Positions 20,870 to 33,359 of a DNA stretch of 64,000 nt are shown here, one piece after another. Below the pieces are notes generated by a model, which was not told where the DNA came from, searched no databases, and worked only from the letters and a program-made list of their open reading frames with translations. The stretch comes from Xiphias gladius (taxonomy: Eukaryota > Chordata > Actinopteri > Istiophoriformes > Xiphiidae), in contig NC_053413.1 in the NCBI RefSeq assembly GCF_016859285.1, positions 22,126,939-22,190,938 of the forward strand, in the 5' to 3' direction. Every line of letters starts with the position of its first letter. Positions within the stretch are counted from its first letter, which is position 1. Both the position numbers and the translations under genes were made by a program.

Positions 20870-21115
20870 GGGTTTCAAGAAGACTTTGCGGGTGCACCGG
20901 GTCAGGGAGTTAACTAAGTAACTGCCGGTGAGACTAGGGAAGCTGGGTCAGTGAGGATGACGGCCGGATCACGGGGGGGGGGCGCGGCATTCAGACGAAA
21001 CCGCCCGTCAGGCCCAGTGGGTCCAGCCGAACGGCTGTCGCTTGTCATGGGGGCCTAAGCAGATTGACGACGGCGCGGCCCGATGCCCGCTGCGGGGGCC
21101 TAGTAACAGGTCAAA
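20870..21115. other. Orphan CpG-rich patch
   Basis: A sharply bounded CpG-dense stretch, including a run of nine G near 20971-20980 and many CG dinucleotides (CGGCCGGATCACG, GCGCGGCATT, GACGACGGCGCGGCCCG). It lies about 600 bp upstream of the tmem14c start and about 300 bp past the pak1ip1 stop. No coding frame, tRNA or rRNA similarity was recognised. It might be an alternative tmem14c promoter or a relic of an inserted element. Confidence 0.5.
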
Positions 21116-21411
21116 CCATCATTTAAATGGATGCTGGGCTCCCATGGGAACGCTCACCCAACTTTTGGCACATTTAACTGGGTACTGATAACTAACAAAT
21201 GCGTGGACAATGAAACACTTTTATTGTTGCCCATCTCATTTCCCACCATCCATTCTTTGCAGTGTTGACAGCAAAAATATTCAATCACATAAATACAATC
21301 AGGACTCGAAAGCTGTCAAACCGGGGTTTATCACATCCCAGTGGTAATCACACCAAGTAAAGGCTTGTTTGACTTTAAAAACAGTGCGTGGAAAAGATTT
21401 TAAAAAGATTT

Positions 21412-21417
21412 TTTATT
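21412..21417 (-). terminator. pak1ip1: AATAAA overlapping the pak1ip1 stop codon
   Basis: On the minus strand the last codons read CAG CAA TAA AAA, so the hexamer AATAAA (21412-21417) contains the stop codon. A second AATAAA lies about 200 bp further downstream (near 21219-21224), which would give a conventional short 3' UTR. Which one is used cannot be told from sequence. Confidence 0.5.
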
Positions 21418-24400
21418 GCTGGACATTTCGTTTTCCACCGCCTTTTTTCTTCTGTTTGGGTTTGCTCTCATCTTCTAGAATGACTTCTTCTGTTGCAATT
21501 CGGACTCTCTTCGTCTTTGAAAGTTCTCGAGCGAGTTCTGTGGACAGGCGAAAACAGATGGTGGCCGTTAACAAAACACAGACACAGAAATATGTGGAAA
21601 CTTGCAGCTTTGTAATTATTTAGTGGATGACGGTTAAACACTAATGACTTTTTTCAGAAACATCCTCCTTCGGAGCTTGAAGTTTTCCAGCACAACCAGT
21701 TTTCCACTGCACGCTGTAAACATTTGGGGGGCTACTGCTACACAAACTTCACGCTGCATTGACCGTAAATATGGACTGCAGAGTGGAGAAACGTTAAGAT
21801 CTTTTCTGCAGCCAAAATTTTGCCTCATTTCTCTCTTCTTTACAGTGCACACCTGTCAACACAGAAACTCAACCAAAAGAGACCACAACCAAGACCCTCA
21901 CTATACCAGCCATTATCTATTACTGCTGCCCTCTCTCATAATATGACGATAAAGTGAAATGAACGTCAGCGTTTGCAGGGTGTCACCTGCAGATGTTGAT
22001 GTTGTCGCCTCAGATGCTGGTTCCTCAGCAGTCTGCTGCACCGATGAAGGTTTCCACACGGCGAGGCACGTCAGCCTGGCTGTTGTGTTCACTTCCCCAA
22101 GGAGGGTGGGAGGCTCCAGTTCCTGGTGGACAGCAGCGGTACATTACTTGTTAATCAGCAGCTAGGCAGGTAACAGCAGTGTAGTTTTGCTACTCTTTAT
22201 TTATCCTTTTACAGACTTGTCTATATAAAACTTTATTCTTGTAAGAGGAGGTTTTATTATGTCTGACATTTTACCACCTATCTGATTAAATCTGAACATA
22301 TCAATCTGATATTAGCAATTATTATTATTAAAGAACTTTATTACTCTGTTTTGCAAAGTAGATACATAATATGTCAATAGGTCATGACCCTGAGAGAAAT
22401 TTTTTAACATACACTGTTGCTGCAAATGTAAATGTTTAAGAAATTTGGTTGAAGTTACAAGTATACGGCTTCTGCTCATATTTTCAAAACAACATTGGAG
22501 ACGTGCCTCATTAAGATGAAGTTTCCACATTTTGATGAGTCCGTCATTTGAAGCCGTCACCATCACGCAGAAATCCTCCATATTAAAACTGTCAACTGCT
22601 TTCACCCTGATATCACAAAAGGAAAGTTAGTACAGTTTTTAATTTTTAGTAATAACGATATCAATCACTTTTCACAACATTTAATGTAATTTATTCAGAG
22701 ATGTGTTTTCAGAAATGCAGCTTCATATAATTAAAAAAACATACTGAAAAACTCCTGCACCTAAAAAGTTTCAGACATACATGGTGGTAGATCTGTGAAG
22801 AAAAAAAAAAAAAAAAAATGCTGTGAATTTACCTTGTTTCATGAGCCTTGAACTCACACACCCATTTCTCTTTTCCCATGTCACATAACCTCACAATTTC
22901 ATCGTCTCCTGCGACAGCCAGGATGGCGTTCTGAAAAACAAAGAGGATAACAACATCTGCTTAAACTCACAGCTGGTAAATTAATTACTGTCATCTTTTG
23001 GTGAGTTTAATAGGCAGAGACCGATCATCACAGCCACGGTAGTCTCTATGTCGCTCAAAATGTTAGTGCAAACGTACATTTAAGAACTTAACAGACGAGA
23101 TCCTTTTGGGGTTTGTAACTGTTCCTGTCACTGAGGCCGTCTCCAGGTCATAGATGTCAATCTTGTCGTTTGCCACCACCACATATTTATCCCCATCTGG
23201 AGACCATCTTACAATGTGTGCATCTGTTAAAAGCATAGATTTAAAAAAAATAAATAAATCAGCTCACGTCATTCAAATATCTCTGAAAACGATCAATTCA
23301 TTAGCTTCGCAGTAAAACTTACTCTCTTTTATGTTTTTGATGAAGGCTGATCTTCCGTTAATTAGATTCCACGTTCTAAAAGGATAAAAAAAAAAAATGC
23401 AACAGTCATTTCTGATTCCCTGGTAAATGAAACTCCTGTGTCAATGACTTGGGAGCAGAGCTGCAGATTTTACCTGAGAGTCTTATCTGTCCCAACTGAA
23501 AGTGCAAGTTTCCCAGATGGATGGACGGAGAGCGATGTGACGTGGCCTCTGGCGAAAACAAGAGGATGAAACTGGTTACTTTTACTGTCCCATCCAACAT
23601 AAATGCAAGACAACAACTATACAAACACATTCATCTCAGTGCTTCTGCGGCACCTGTCTGTGTGTGCTTACTTGTGAGCTTTGATGGACTTCAGGCACTC
23701 CCACTTCTTTGTGCTCCACACACACAGGAGTCCGTCCTCTCCTCCGCTCAGTAAATGAGACGTCCCATAAAACTCCAGGCAGGTGATGGTGCCTGTGCAA
23801 ATACAGGGAAGTCTGAGTCAGATGTTCAAATCAAAGGATAAGGTCTTAAATTTCTTTACAGTTTAAAAAAATGGTAAAAAGTAAAGGATGTTTGTATTTT
23901 TGTTTAATTCTTCAGTGATGTTTTATACTTCTTGTTCCATCAGATAAGGAAACTAATAGTCTATGAAGCAGCCTGGTACACCTGTGATAAAAATCATTTT
24001 ATTATTGTGAGTAAAAATCTTGTTTTCCTTCCTCACCCATGTAATTTTTTTGCCTTTTCTTTACAGAAGACCAAAGACGACACACAAGTAATTATTTCTA
24101 TTTTTCCCGACTGTGTAACTAACTAGTATCAAAATCCAAGAATTGCTATGTTAAGGTCAAAATATAATTTAACAGTTTTTTTTATACTGAAGACAACAGT
24201 ACACGGAGGTTCACGCAGCAGTTTAAAAGAAGCATGTTCCCTGATGATCCCTAATGACGATAACGATGATGATGATGATCCATAATGATCACTAGAAGAT
24301 CATAGGAGAATTATCTTGATCTTCATCCTTCCTGACCTTCCATGTACAGTGACCTCTCTCTCGACTGCGTCCTTACTATTTTCATGTAGAAAGTTAAATA

Positions 24401-25184
24401 GCGCTGTCAAATGAATGTTACCACAGACTACAGACACTTTTAGGAAAACCCCGGGTGAATCAAACCAGAAACGTGAGCAGACTTAGAGCTGCGAAGCAAC
24501 ACTATGCCACAGCTCCTTGTCCTGCGTTGTATATTTAATCCATATATATGTACACGTACCCGAGATACTCACCGTCATGATGCAGCAAGGCACCGTGCTC
24601 AATTCTCTTCTTCATGTCGTACAGCTGTATGGTCTCGTCTTTGCTTCCCGTGACAACAAACCTCTCGCTGGCCGCCACAGCTGATATGGATGCTGTGTGG
24701 GCGTGATGTGTGAAGTCTGCCTTGGTTGTCCACTCCTGCATGACAGAGTGAGGGGGTGGAAAAAAATAATAAACGTGAAGTGATGGGGAAATAACAACTG
24801 GAATGGTGAAAATAGGAGGGGAAAAAAACTTTACTGTAGGTTTCTGAGAGGGAATTTTGGAGGTAAAAAATCCCAAAATGCATTAATAAAACTGGGTTAC
24901 ACTCTTCCATCGTCCCCCTTAAAAGCATTCAACCTTTTTAATCATAATGTTACACGCAGGTTTTTGCTTTTAACGATTACCCATCAATCCCAGTGACAGC
25001 TCAGTTTAGTTTTTATAAGTGCCAGAGAACGGGAATTAAAATGCAGACCAGTCCTGGACAATGACAGTTACACAGGCAAAAGACAAAAAAGCGGACTCCA
25101 ACGTACTTTTTCATCAGTTTTCACTCGGTAACCGAATGCGATCTGCTCGTAGCTCCCAGCAATCAGCTCCAGTACAGCTGCCAT
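21413..25184 (-). CDS. pak1ip1: pak1ip1, p21-activated kinase-interacting protein 1 (WD40)
   Basis: Nucleolar WD40 protein that acts in 60S ribosomal subunit assembly and binds PAK1. Ten minus-strand coding exons: 25107-25184, 24573-24735, 23672-23792, 23474-23548, 23323-23375, 23078-23223, 22833-22930, 22507-22606, 21987-22122 and 21413-21537; 1095 nt, 364 aa (human 392). It starts MAAVLELIAGSYEQIAFGYR. WD-repeat blocks follow: HAHTASISAVA with TGSKDETIQLYDM, CLEFYGTSHLLSGGEDG with KSIKAHKG, HPSGKLALSVGTDKTLRTWN, NAHIVRWSPDGDKYVVV, AVAGDDEIVRL and SNDGLIKMWKL. GEVNTTARLTCLAVW matches the human exon after the last repeat. The C-terminus is lysine-rich (KPKQKKKGGGKR), suiting nucleolar targeting, but shorter than in mammals. 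Nine GT or GC donors are in frame; intron 8 uses GC-AG. It is transcribed away from the endou gene. Confidence 0.94.
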
Positions 25185-26293
25185 GCTGCCACTTACAGCT
25201 AACAGCGGGCTAAGCTAGCCAGTTAGCTTTCTTCAAACCTCAGCTTTCTATGTCTAAACGTTGTCGCTTGGATTCAGCGACAGCTAGCGAAGGTCAGCGC
25301 CGAGACCTACACGTGGAACACGGTGGAAATAAAGAACGTAAACGGCGCGGTAAAGCCCCTTAATCAAGATATCTGTGACTGTTTTTGCTACACACTTCCA
25401 CTGAAAATATAACGCGTGCATCTGTTGCGCTTGCGCAAAAGCCTACTCCGGTTCACTTGGTGGAGGATGGTTTTCAAAATAAAAGCCAGTGTTGTGAAAA
25501 CAAGTGCGCTGGAGCGCCAGGGACTCATGCAGTTTTGTTTTTGTTTTTTTGTTTTGTTTTATGTCACAATGTTTGCATTGATTTCAATATTTTCACGATG
25601 TATATCTTTTCAGATATGTACTACATGGAATTCTCAAATAAAACACCCCGAACTGGCCTATTCCTAACCCAATTTAATGTCTAATTTCTGTAATTTTCAG
25701 GAGCTGAGATGTTTTGAAAAGTGTTTAGGTTCATCGATTACAGTGAAGGAGATTATTACGGACCCTGGAGAGTGTGATCAGGTCATAACGTATTTGTTTG
25801 TTTTCTTTGTACCCTCTTTTTATTTCATGGATTGTACGTTAAAAGCCTTAATTTCTATCCCAACCCTTGTTATAACAACACGTTTTTTCATGTTTTCGGC
25901 AATTTTACAGGTAAAACGCGTCAGACAGACGAGTCAGTGGCTTCGGCGGCTGTTTTTACTTTTTCCTACTAATATGTTACAACTGGTGTTTCATTTTTTC
26001 TTAGAATTCGGGATCGAAAAATTAGGGAGCAAATTTTACAGCAGCCAAATCGTGGCGTTGTTTACCTCCAGGAAAAAAGAGCACTTTGTGTACGGAAAAC
26101 CCACCGCCGGGACCAGTCCCCCTCAGACGGGGAGGGGGCGCGGGCGCGGGCGCGGGCGTTTTCTCGCGCCACGCCATTGGCCGGTTTCTCCCGGAAACGT
26201 CATGACTGACGCCTCGGGGAGCTCTCCGCACCAAAACACCCAATTGCCTCGGAGCGTGCGCGCGGGCAGGAACTTTCTCCGAGCAACGGGAAA
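25185..26293. promoter_or_regulatory. Divergent intergenic region between pak1ip1 and the endou gene
   Basis: About 1.1 kb separates the two divergent starts. The pak1ip1 side is moderately CpG-rich with TGCGCTTGCGCA at 25429-25440, an NRF1-like element. The right side (26090-26300) is a dense CpG island with a GGGCGC repeat and GCCATTGGCC, an inverted CCAAT box, near 26172-26181. No gene was recognised in the middle. A 212-codon open frame starting at 25677 looks accidental. Confidence 0.5.
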
Positions 26294-27891
26294 ATGGCAA
26301 GGGGGTAAGTTTTGAACGCTCAGTGAAGGAGACACGCGGGGATAAGTCGTCTTTTTAAAAAACAATGTTTTCTCGAGTTCCTTTTGATGCATGTGTCTTA
26401 CCGGCCGAGCGGTGACACTTTGAGCTCATTTTCGACTCAATTCAAGGCAGAGACGTGTGATGTAAATAATGGCTACACTGTTAACACGACCCTCCTGATG
26501 GTTTGTGTTGCTTTTCACGGGGTGAAAAAGCTTTGGTTTTGTAGGTTTCGTTTTTTTTTTTTTTTTTTTTTCTCTTTCCTGTTCCCTTGTAAGATGTCCC
26601 CTCGGCTCAGAGCTGCAGCTGTGAAGATGACAGGTTTGTACAGTGGGACGTTTCTGGATGTTGTTCGTCGGAGTGAAGGCTGCTGTTGGGTTTGAGTGCA
26701 GCGGGGTCTGGCAGCGATTGGTGGACTGAGTTATAGAACAAGAGCGATCGGGGACACAGTTGACTAGAACCAGCCTCGGCTGCAGAAAAAAAATTCTGTA
26801 GCCGTTGAGCCTTGTGATATGCACAACTGTGGCCAAGCTAAATTAAGAACAGAGAAGTTTCTGTCTCAGTTCGTTATCCTTCCATCCTGTCATCTGGTTG
26901 TTACTCAAATCTTTTTCCTTTTTTTTTCCTGCCCAATGTGTCTCTCATGTTTCCTGTTTATATGGAAACCAGACTGGCGTGGCAGTTATTGTGTTGTTGT
27001 TTTTTTTTTTTGAGATACTTGAAAACAACTGATCGTGGTTTCAGTTCCTGAATCATATGTGTTTCGGGCCAAAGTGCCAGGGGAACTAGAAGAACTTAAA
27101 TGGGATGTGAAGTTGTTTTTCATATTACAACCTGTGCACACAGCAATGTAGGTGTGACTTAACGAGTGATGGAGGTGACTCTTGAAATTTGCAATATCCA
27201 AAACAATTCACCACAGTCTAGAGTTGTTTAGCTCCGGCTTGAATACTAGGACATGTTATACATTGGGTTTAAACGCTCTCTGCATTTGTTTTGCTACTTT
27301 TTCTATTTGCAGAATTCGTGACATTTCTGCCACCTCAGCAAGTAAAACCGATTCTGCCTGCACCAAAGACACAACTGAGGTTAAGGGTTGTTTTTTTTGT
27401 TTTGTTTTTTTTAATGTGACTTAGGTGACCTGACCCTTAACAGATAATGTATTACTATTGGTCGAACCTCATATATTTCACATATTACTAGCACAATATA
27501 ACAAACAAGAAACATGTTAGAAAATTCAGTTTGATACAGGTTTACAAGCTGTTATCTGCTGAGCCACAGGATGAGTTTGTTATACAGGGATGGTTTTGCG
27601 CTGTTATAGTGCAGCAACTTCCTGTTAGATACAGTTATCTGCATGAAAACCAAAAAAGAAAAAGGAACTTTTCCACTGGCTGTAAAGAAAGAAAGAAAAA
27701 CAGACTTCCACTTCATTATTAATTCCTCCCTGGGTGTAACATGCAGCAGGACGCCTCACTTCTAACCTCACTTGTAGAGTACCGTAGACGCTGTGGAGGA
27801 ACAGCTTTTACTGCAGTCGCGAAGATATGAGTGCGTGTATGTTTATACAAAGCTGCTGCTGGAAAAAATGAAGCAGCTCAGTCAAGGATCA

Positions 27892-27922
<31 letters not shown>

Positions 27923-30900
27923 ACAAAGTCAATTGAAAGATATCACATCCTAGTTAATCATTTCTGTGAATGGAGAAAATATGTTGATCTTTAAACTTCA
28001 TAATCAAAAGAATAGGCTTTTTTTTTTCCCCCCACAGAAGACATGCTCACAGTTGCACAGTTTTGTGTGCGTTTTTGTATTTTCTATTCAGACTTTTAAG
28101 AATCGTTGTTTGTCTTGTGATATTATTATGTCTTTCAATAAAGTTTTATTTTAAAAAAATGCTGGCTCACCGTCACACTGTCATGAATTACTGGGACAAT
28201 TGAAAAGAACATTGCCATCGTTAATTTCATTAGTAACCCCTGCGTTTTTCTTATTTTGACAAGTCAAAATGTCTGCTGTGAAAAATTCTTATTGTCTCCG
28301 ACTTGTTTCTCTTAATAGCAAAAATTAAAAATAACCCTCTGGGTGATCTTACTTATTAGTTTGAACTGGACTCCAAAATGTTGTTTCAATCCCAGAAACA
28401 GACCAATCCCATCGCAGCATATCTATTTTGTCACTACCTCTACCGCTACTTAATTCACTTAGGTTCCTCTTCTTTGCCTTTTCACAGTCAGCAGGCCAGC
28501 GAGGAGCTCACTGAGGTGCTGAACCAACTCTGGCTCCTGGATACCAACCGCCAAAAGCCAGGGACTGATTACATTATTTCCCTCCAGGTCAGTACTAGTT
28601 GTCTGACAGCATTGCTTCCCTGCGATGCAAAAAAAAAAAAAAAAATTCGGCCAAAGATAAAGGCGTTACTTTGCAAACCCCATCTGGCACCGAAAGCCAG
28701 TCTGTCACACTGTGACAGACAGGGGTTACAGACAGTGTGAGAATCACACTGTGGTGTCACCTGAGGTGGACTGAATCTACGAAGGGGAATGCAAACAGAA
28801 CTTGGGTGTTCTGTGACAAAACAACTAGAATGTCCTTGCCTTTCTGTGTTGTGACGTCGCAGAGGACTCACACAATAGACACACTGTACTGTCGTCAAAC
28901 CTATTAAAACTATGGCGTCATCGCAGGATTATGTTTCTACCAGTCAGCTGTCGGCACGGATGATTGGAGCCTCGATTACAGGTTTATTGACATCTCAAGT
29001 AGAAATTTGAATCTAAAACACCATCATAATACAAATCGGCCGTAATAAGATAACTAACAAGACTAGGACTACGGCCATGCCAGTGGCTCTGTCTGGTTGT
29101 GCATAGGAGCTAAATGCTAATATCAGCATGGGAACATGCTCAAAATAACAACGCTAACATGCAATGTTTGGCAGGTAGGGTTTACCGTCTCAACCAGCTA
29201 GCACGCTAACATTTGCCAGACCAAAGTCAGGGAATCAAAAATGTATTGCAGTCATGAGCGGGACATGAATGTCTGTGTCTCCTTCCTGTTGTTGTGGAGA
29301 CATTTTGCTGAAACCACAAATGTGAACATCGTGGTAGCACTTGAGAAACTCACAGGATCACTAAAATCATTAGGATTCTCTGGGAACCTCTGGGAACCAT
29401 GCCTGTGCAAAATGTCATGGCGAACCATCCAGTAGTTAAGATATTTCAGTCTGGACCAAAGTGCTAGGCAGACCCATCAACAGTGCCATCTCTAGAGCCC
29501 GCTAGTGCTGCTAGCGTGGCTAAAAAAAAAAATGAAGCATTAAGTATCATAACTTAAAGGACAAACTTCAGGGTAACAATATAAAAGTGAAACCAGTTTG
29601 AGACGACTTTTGCTTTGTGACATGGTGCGTTATCAAGCCGGAAATAGCCATTAGAAGATGGTAAATTGTGCATTGCACATGGTCAGCAACAGTACTCTGG
29701 CTGTGGCATTCAAACGATGATTGACTGCAATTAGGGGGCCCAAAGTTTGCCAAGAAAACATTCCCCAGACCATTACACCACCACCACCACCAGTCCGGCC
29801 TGTCGACACAAGGCAGGTGGGGTCCATGGATTCAGGCTGTTGATGCCAACTCTGAAACTACCATCTGCTGCCTCGGCAGAAATCAGCGTTTGACGTGAAA
29901 GTTAACTGACACTCCGGACCTGTTTCTGCATGATTGTTATGCTGCCACATGATTGGCTGACTGGATAATTGTGTGATTGACTAGGTGCACAGGTGTTCCT
30001 AATAAAGTGCTCAGTGTGTGTGTGTGTATATTTCCAGTTTTAAATGAAATGTCTGAACAACTATACGGATGGATTGCCATGAAACATGACACAGATATTC
30101 GAGCCAGACATTCTGAGCCAGTTTCCCTGCCTTGTGTTGTTACAAGGCGCTTGCTGATGTCTGCCTGTACATGTGTCTTATTCAGGGGAAGGCAGGTTAT
30201 GTGGCTCATGGCAGTAATTATGCCAGAGACAGAGCCAGGGCTCCACTCTTCGCATATGTCAACGAAGACAAACTCAAGAGTATCGAAACATATGCACGTA
30301 AGTAGCAGTTCATGTTGCCCCCCCCCCCTCCCATTACACTTCTCTTTTGCTAGAACAAGTGTTTCTACACTGTTGACAAGCACAGGTCCTTGATTTGCAG
30401 ATTTCATCAACTTGCTGGACAACTATGAGATGTCCACAGGCGTGTCAGAGACGGTCACTTCAGAGGAGCTAAAAGAGAACAAGCTGTTTATCGACGCCAT
30501 TCTGGAGACAGATGTCATGAAGGTGCAGTAAAATTTAGGAGGGGGGGAGTCATCTCTGAAACGCATCTGTCATCGCAAACTGTAATGCAAACAGAATTGC
30601 AACACATGGATCCTACACAGCAGCTGTGTACACTCCTCGTTCCCTCCTGAAGTGCTGACGGCTTCAGGCTGTTGTTTACTGCTGAGTTTGAGGATTTGAA
30701 GTTAATGTGAAGGGGACTTCCTGGACAAGCAACCATCGGCCATTATAACTAAAGAATTATAGATTTGGCCTATAACAATATTCCTTTAGTTGCGGGCCAG
30801 ATTGATCACCTGGCCCAAAAGAGTTTTTCTTAACATGATATTTGTTTTTCTGTTTTTTGGAGGCTTTCCGACCATAACAAGATTCTTTTTAACACTGAAG

Positions 30901-33057
30901 GCCTTTAGCATGAGAATGGAAATTTTTAAGAAATTGAATATTCACATAAAATAACAGCTACAGATTGCACAAGAGTTGACCTTCAAAAATGTAGAATAGT
31001 ACAATTTTTGCAACTGTACAACATATGCTACCACAATTTTGAAAAAAAACTTTTCAATTAGTGTGGGGATGAAATTATTAGTGTATTATTAGTTTTCTTT
31101 AAATTATGTATACACTCTTTGCCTGCTGTATATCCTTATTTTATGATAATCAGGTAATATACTTTACTTTATTAAATTACTCAATAATAAGAACTTAAAG
31201 CCAAAAGTATTACTTGTTTACGAAACAGTCTCAAAACAAAGTCCATTTAGTAGCTGTCCTCGAGCTTTCACTCGCTGTTCACTTGATCTTCCGCTTATCA
31301 CGTCATGTTGAAATGTCAGTTTTCTGATCATTTTAAGGACCTCTCAGCCATGTTGGCTAGAAAGTTACTTCTCAACCTTGGATATAGTTGTTTAAAACTG
31401 TTTCCAAGGTCAACTTTAACCTTTAAATATAATAATATTTTAGCCTCACAAACTGTCTTGTCGATATGTTCTATTTGCACTATACTGTCTCTCTTGGAAG
31501 CCTGAAAAGTTATGTGTTGTTTTTGTTTCTTTGCAGTGTGCCCACAAGTATCTGGTTGGAAAGGGGCAGTCACCATCAGACCCTGCACAGTTCAAGAGAC
31601 AGCTGTATGACATCTGGTTCAGCCTCTACCATAGGGATAGGAGGGGAGGGTGAGTTTCAGTGTAACAGCAGGGGGAGCTACTGTAGTATGTAAGCAGTCT
31701 TTGCTTGAGATTAGTAGAAAGCGCACTGGTTTAATCATCTATAGAATGACTCAGAGGTCGGGCTTTACCAGCTTCAGAACTGGTTTTCTGCAGATGAACC
31801 AGCTGAAATGGTGACAGATGAATTTCGTCCCCAGGAATCAATAAAGAATTTTAAAAATATATACATGAATAAATACAGTGACTCGGCAAATCTACATCTA
31901 AACCCCTGTTTTGCTCAGTGTGTTCTGTGTTTTTTGTTGTTGTTTGCTGCTAAGTTATTGTTCCTGCATGATGCTTTTAGGCTGAAAAGAGAAACAAACC
32001 CTTAACTCACAGTCCAATTACCAGAATTTTTTTTTACTAGATTCTGGAGCTTTTAACTGACACATCATGGTCATCAGCTGTTGGAGTTATGCTCAGTTGT
32101 CGTCTGACAATTGCTTTGTAAAATAGGTTGTTAATAGATCTTAAAAGTTAACGTTTTTTGTTTTTGTTTTTTTGTTCAAATTATGATAACCAAGGTCAAT
32201 AATTAGCTTTCACACTAAAAAAAAAAATTTGATTGGATGGGTTAATTTTCACTGAGGGAAGTTATCAATTTTGTTACTTTTATTAAAAAGAATCTTTCGA
32301 TTTTCATTTTCTAAATTTGCATTTTTAATATTTGACTTTTTTTAAAGAAAGTAGTAGGTTGTTCTAACCTTTAGTGGCCTCATGTTTTGTTTAAACAGCA
32401 AAGGAAAAAAGTAAATAAGGGGGGAAAGCTCTAATAGGATGAATGAGGACACGCATGGAGACTTGATAAACCTGCCCCTGAACACACTGACCTTATTTTC
32501 ATTTTAGTGAAGATTCTAGTGGATTTGAACATGTGTTTGTTGGAGAAACCAAATACGGCCGGGAGATCATGGGTCTTCACAACTGGGTCCAGTTCTACCT
32601 GCAGGAAAAACATGGCCATGTCGACTACAAAGGTTACAAAGCAAGAGGCAACAAAAATACAGTAAGAAAATACCGTCACCTCATGCATTGTGAAGATATT
32701 GAACACACTGAACAGTACTGCCACTGAACAGCAAATACATGTTAGATTCCTTAATTAACTGTTTTCTTTTCTTCTTTTTTTGTCATTGTTTTATAGCCTG
32801 ATGAAGACGACCATGTCCTGAACCTGCAGTTCAGCTGGAAGGGCTTGGTGAAACCGGTTGGCGGCTCCTTCATCGGCGTTAGTCCAGAGTTCGAGGTCGC
32901 TCTCTTCACCATCATCTTCCTCATGTCGACTGAGAAGATGACGTCTGTGGTGGTGAAAGTAGACGAGTACATGCTGGAGCTGGTTGTGTATCGGCACGGG
33001 GGATCCATTGGCACATCTTTCCCTAAACTGCTCAGCAGCAACAACAGGGATTTGTAA
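26294..33057 (+). CDS. endouc: EndoU-family poly(U)-specific endoribonuclease
   Basis: Metal-dependent, uridylate-specific RNA endonuclease of the XendoU family. Coding exons: 26294-26304 (tentative), 28488-28587, 30186-30297, 30401-30522, 31537-31649, 32508-32661 and 32797-33057; 873 nt, 290 aa. Conserved blocks include YDIWFSLYHR, GFEHVFVGETK, GLHNWVQFYLQEK, FSWKGLVKPVG and FIGVSPEFEVALFTI. Predicted catalytic residues are E160, H161, H177 and K223, each one lower than E161/H162/H178/K224 of Xenopus XendoU, so the active site is complete. No somatomedin-B domain or signal peptide is present, suggesting an intracellular enzyme like fish endoU-C rather than secreted ENDOU. The 11-nt first exon (ATGGCAAGGGG then GTAAGT) was chosen because its phase fits exon 2 and it sits at a CpG island. 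Exons 2-7 are secure. Confidence 0.9.
27890..27922. repeat. (AAAT)n microsatellite
   Basis: Tandem AATA/ATAA units in intron 1 of the endou gene. Confidence 0.85.
29095..29465 (-). repeat. Percomorph repeat copy (GCTAACATG family)
   Basis: Contains GCTAATATCAGCATG, AACGCTAACATGCAATGTTT and GGCGAACCATCCAGTAGTTA. These are the reverse-orientation equivalents of blocks at 47290-47690 (TTAGCATGCTAAC, ACTGGATGGATTGCCATGA). It lies in intron 2 of the endou gene and has no coding capacity. Confidence 0.6.
29590..30015 (-). mobile_element. Degraded Tc1-like transposon fragment
   Basis: Read on the minus strand, this contains decayed Tc1/mariner transposase remnants around 29600-29905 (for example AATARVLL..DHVQ-like residues and LGPLIAVN-like residues). 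The plus-strand blocks AAGAAAACATTCCCCAGACC and ATTACACCACCACCACC are frequent in teleost Tc1 copies. The right end reads CACAGGTGTTCCTAATAAAG, the terminal repeat of that family. Much of the element is deleted. Confidence 0.65.
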
Positions 33058-33312
33058 TCCTTCGCCACACAAGCTATCAGCTGTCCTGTAACATTTTCAA
33101 ACGTTTTTGTTAAATTTTGAATTAATTTCTATGCAGTGTAATCTCAAAGCAAATCTGGATCAGGCTCTCTTTGCACAGTACCTCAGGCTTTAACTATCCA
33201 TAACGAGCAGCAGTTTTAACCTAAACTTCCTGATCTGGATTGATTTTCATGGAAAGAATATAAGTTGTTATAAAACACATTTCTGTCGTATTCTGCTTAC
33301 TATTGTGGAGTA

Positions 33313-33318
33313 AATAAA
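33313..33318 (+). terminator. endouc: Polyadenylation signal of the endou gene
   Basis: AATAAA about 256 nt after the stop codon, followed by a TTTTTGCGTGTTTATTTT T-rich stretch. It is the likely 3' end of the transcript. Confidence 0.65.
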
Positions 33319-33359
33319 ACTCTGTTTACAAATTAGTTTTTGCGTGTTTATTTTCCCCT

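Noticed and set aside
20870-21115. GC-rich patch considered as rRNA or a tRNA cluster
   Set aside because: No tRNA cloverleaf, A/B boxes or rRNA-like core sequences could be found.
25677-26315. 212-codon plus-strand open frame upstream of the endou gene
   Set aside because: No recognisable domain, low-complexity composition, and it runs through the CpG island and the endou start in a different frame.
26384-26836. Short open frames on both strands after the endou CpG island
   Set aside because: Poly-T tracts and no similarity; the endou phase fits the 26294 start better.
29937-30422. 161-codon minus-strand frame over endou exons 3 and 4
   Set aside because: Antisense shadow of two coding exons and a Tc1 terminus.
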